Source: CAYNRA01 sp046293395 (GTDB lineage: Bacteria > Bacteroidota > Bacteroidia > Cytophagales > Spirosomataceae). Taken from it: 64,000 nucleotides of DNA. Under the pieces are notes generated by a model that was not told the DNA's origin, searched no databases, and saw only the letters and a program-made list of their open reading frames with translations. Made by a program: the position numbers and the translations under genes. The stretch covers positions 868,001 through 932,000 of the forward strand of contig JBKBOU010000002.1 of the NCBI GenBank assembly GCA_046293395.1, written 5' to 3'. Positions 62,779 through 64,000 of the stretch are shown here, piece after piece. Position 1 is the first letter of the stretch. The number at the start of each line of letters is the position of its first letter.

Positions 62779-63855
62779 TTAGTCTTTGTAAATACCGATA
62801 ACAGCTTTACCATCCGCCTTGATATATCCTCTGTACATTCCCTCTGAGTTAAAAGGCATCGCTACGTTTCCGTCTTTATCTACGGCGACAAGTCCGCCTT
62901 CTCCACCCATTTTTACTAATTTTTTCATCACGACCTCATCTGCTGCTGCTTGCAATGTCATTCCTTTGTAGGCCATCAAAGCAGAAATATCGTGACCAAC
63001 CACCGCCCGAATGAAATATTCCCCGTGGCCCGTCGCAGAAATTGCACAAGTTTCGTTGTTTGCATACGTACCTGCTCCAATAATCGGGGCATCGCCAATT
63101 CTATTCCAACGCTTGTTGGTCATCCCTCCTGTAGAAGTTCCTGCCGCCAAATTTCCATAACTGTCTAGCGCAACGCATCCAACCGTCCCAAACTTTTTCC
63201 CTTCTAAGAAAATCAAATCCTCCACAGATTTCTCGGTCGGAATACCCACTTGTGAACTCTTCCGAACGGGCTTTGTTCCTTCTGTATGGTCTAGTTCTGA
63301 CTTTTCACGTTCCAAGGCTCTTTGCAATCCTTCCCAGCGTTTTTCTGTGTAAAAATAAGAAGGATCTACGATTTCAAGTCCGCGCTCTTTCGCAAATTCC
63401 TCCGCACCTTTTCCCGTCAACATCACATGTTCTGACTGTTCCATTACGGCTCTTGCTGCTGTAATCGGACTTTTGATTGTTGTTACGCCAGCCACAGCAC
63501 CTGCCGCCAATGTTTTGCCTTCCATGATAGACGCATCCAACTCATTTTTTCCTTCGTGCGTAAATACCGCTCCTTTGCCCGCATTAAATAAAGGAGATTC
63601 TTCCATGATGTGAATCGTCGCTTCGATGGCGTCTAAACTCGTTCCCCCTTTTTTCAAGACAGCATAACCAGTTTCCAACGCTTTTTGCAAAGTAGCTGTA
63701 TAGGCTTTTTCCATCTCTGGTGTCATATTTTTTCGGGTAATCGTCCCCGCTCCTCCATGAATCACCAGCGTGATTTTATCCGCCTGACTTCCTTGTGCTA
63801 CCCCCGCGAAACTCCACGTAAGCAAAAAGAAAAATAGATAAATTTGTTTTTTCAT
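62779..63855 (-). CDS. Secreted isoaspartyl peptidase / L-asparaginase (Ntn-hydrolase)
   Basis: Ntn-hydrolase that self-cleaves to alpha and beta subunits and removes isoaspartyl residues or hydrolyses asparagine. It has a signal peptide (MKKQIYLFFFLLTWSFAGVAQG), the conserved LVIHGGAGTI near the N-terminus, FNAGKGAVFTHEGKNELDASIMEG, and the autocleavage site FGTVGCVALDSYGNLAAGTSTGGMTNKRWNRIGDAPIIGAGTYA in which the Thr of GTVG becomes the nucleophile. The ATG at 63855 (about 358 residues) is preferred to 63921 because it gives the signal peptide. Confidence 0.93.
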   Translation of the reverse strand: MKKQIYLFFFLLTWSFAGVAQGSQADKITLVIHGGAGTITRKNMTPEMEKAYTATLQKALETGYAVLKKGGTSLDAIEATIHIMEESPLFNAGKGAVFTHEGKNELDASIMEGKTLAAGAVAGVTTIKSPITAARAVMEQSEHVMLTGKGAEEFAKERGLEIVDPSYFYTEKRWEGLQRALEREKSELDHTEGTKPVRKSSQVGIPTEKSVEDLIFLEGKKFGTVGCVALDSYGNLAAGTSTGGMTNKRWNRIGDAPIIGAGTYANNETCAISATGHGEYFIRAVVGHDISALMAYKGMTLQAAADEVVMKKLVKMGGEGGLVAVDKDGNVAMPFNSEGMYRGYIKADGKAVIGIYKD

Positions 63856-64000
63856 TCCGTTTAATTGGTTTAGTCTTGTTTTTCGACGGTTAAAATACTC
63901 GTTTTTTGTCTGAATTGACATACATCTCGATAAATACCGAAAAAAATACGCTCACTTAACCACTTTTGAGTTTCATTGGTTACTATCTAAAAATAGCATA

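Noticed and set aside
1..64000. tRNA, rRNA, riboswitch or prophage genes
   Set aside because: No TpsiC-like arms in gaps, no known riboswitch core noticed and no phage structural genes; the gaps are short and mostly explained by terminators and promoters.

Overview
This window is chromosomal DNA from a member of the Bacteroidota, most likely a gliding Cytophagales-type bacterium. The reasons are the complete porP/sprF-gldK-gldL-gldM-gldN locus (type IX secretion and gliding), a TonB-dependent receptor with an N-terminal carboxypeptidase-regulatory-like domain, weak Shine-Dalgarno sequences, and many start-proximal copies of the Bacteroidota -7 promoter element TAnnTTTG. I saw no rRNA or tRNA gene and no CRISPR array.

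Layout. 1-326: end of rho. 421-8790: a minus-strand isoleucine/valine operon (ilvD, a DUF5672 gene, a GT2 glycosyltransferase, ilvB, ilvN, ilvC, ilvA), with two glycan-type genes translationally embedded between ilvD and ilvB. 9175-14388: M19 dipeptidase, COG0523 GTPase, a monooxygenase-like protein fused in frame to a small secreted protein at an A7 slippery site, sucD, and DUF4271. 14430-21122: hemD, then porP and gldKLMN. 21143-30990: a minimal CHC2-Toprim primase-like protein, a large zinc metalloprotease, a HopJ-family protein, a lipoprotein, an RluA pseudouridine synthase, a PhoR/PhoB-like two-component pair, a probable secreted propeller-like protein and an AI-2E family transporter. 30996-33264: a quinone oxidoreductase-MaoC fusion and comB. 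33435-40045: a TetR-controlled RND efflux operon that includes a DUF4188 gene. 40113-41184: an accessory patch with a truncated antidote gene and an orphan membrane protein. 41296-44764: a thioesterase and a GH3/beta-lactamase fusion. 45222-45851: a REP-associated (Y1) transposase carrying palindromic tandem repeats inside its own reading frame. 46083-57225: TonB receptor, purU, der, an EamA transporter, M20 dipeptidase, murQ, a BatA-like VWA protein, udk and purQ.

The most interesting part is 57282-62710. A 37-bp exact direct repeat brackets about 5.4 kb that holds a complete IS982-type element and a two-gene unit: a protein resembling the PvcA/DIT1 isonitrile synthases, and a 977-residue single-module synthetase with adenylation, carrier and thioesterase domains but no condensation domain. 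This is a plausible compact and possibly undescribed small-molecule pathway. It is followed by a secreted isoaspartyl peptidase/asparaginase.

Working together: the ilv genes give branched-chain amino acids, hemD gives haem, purQ/purU feed purine and one-carbon metabolism, and murQ with the GH3 fusion fits peptidoglycan recycling or turnover. The rest is envelope, secretion and efflux machinery.
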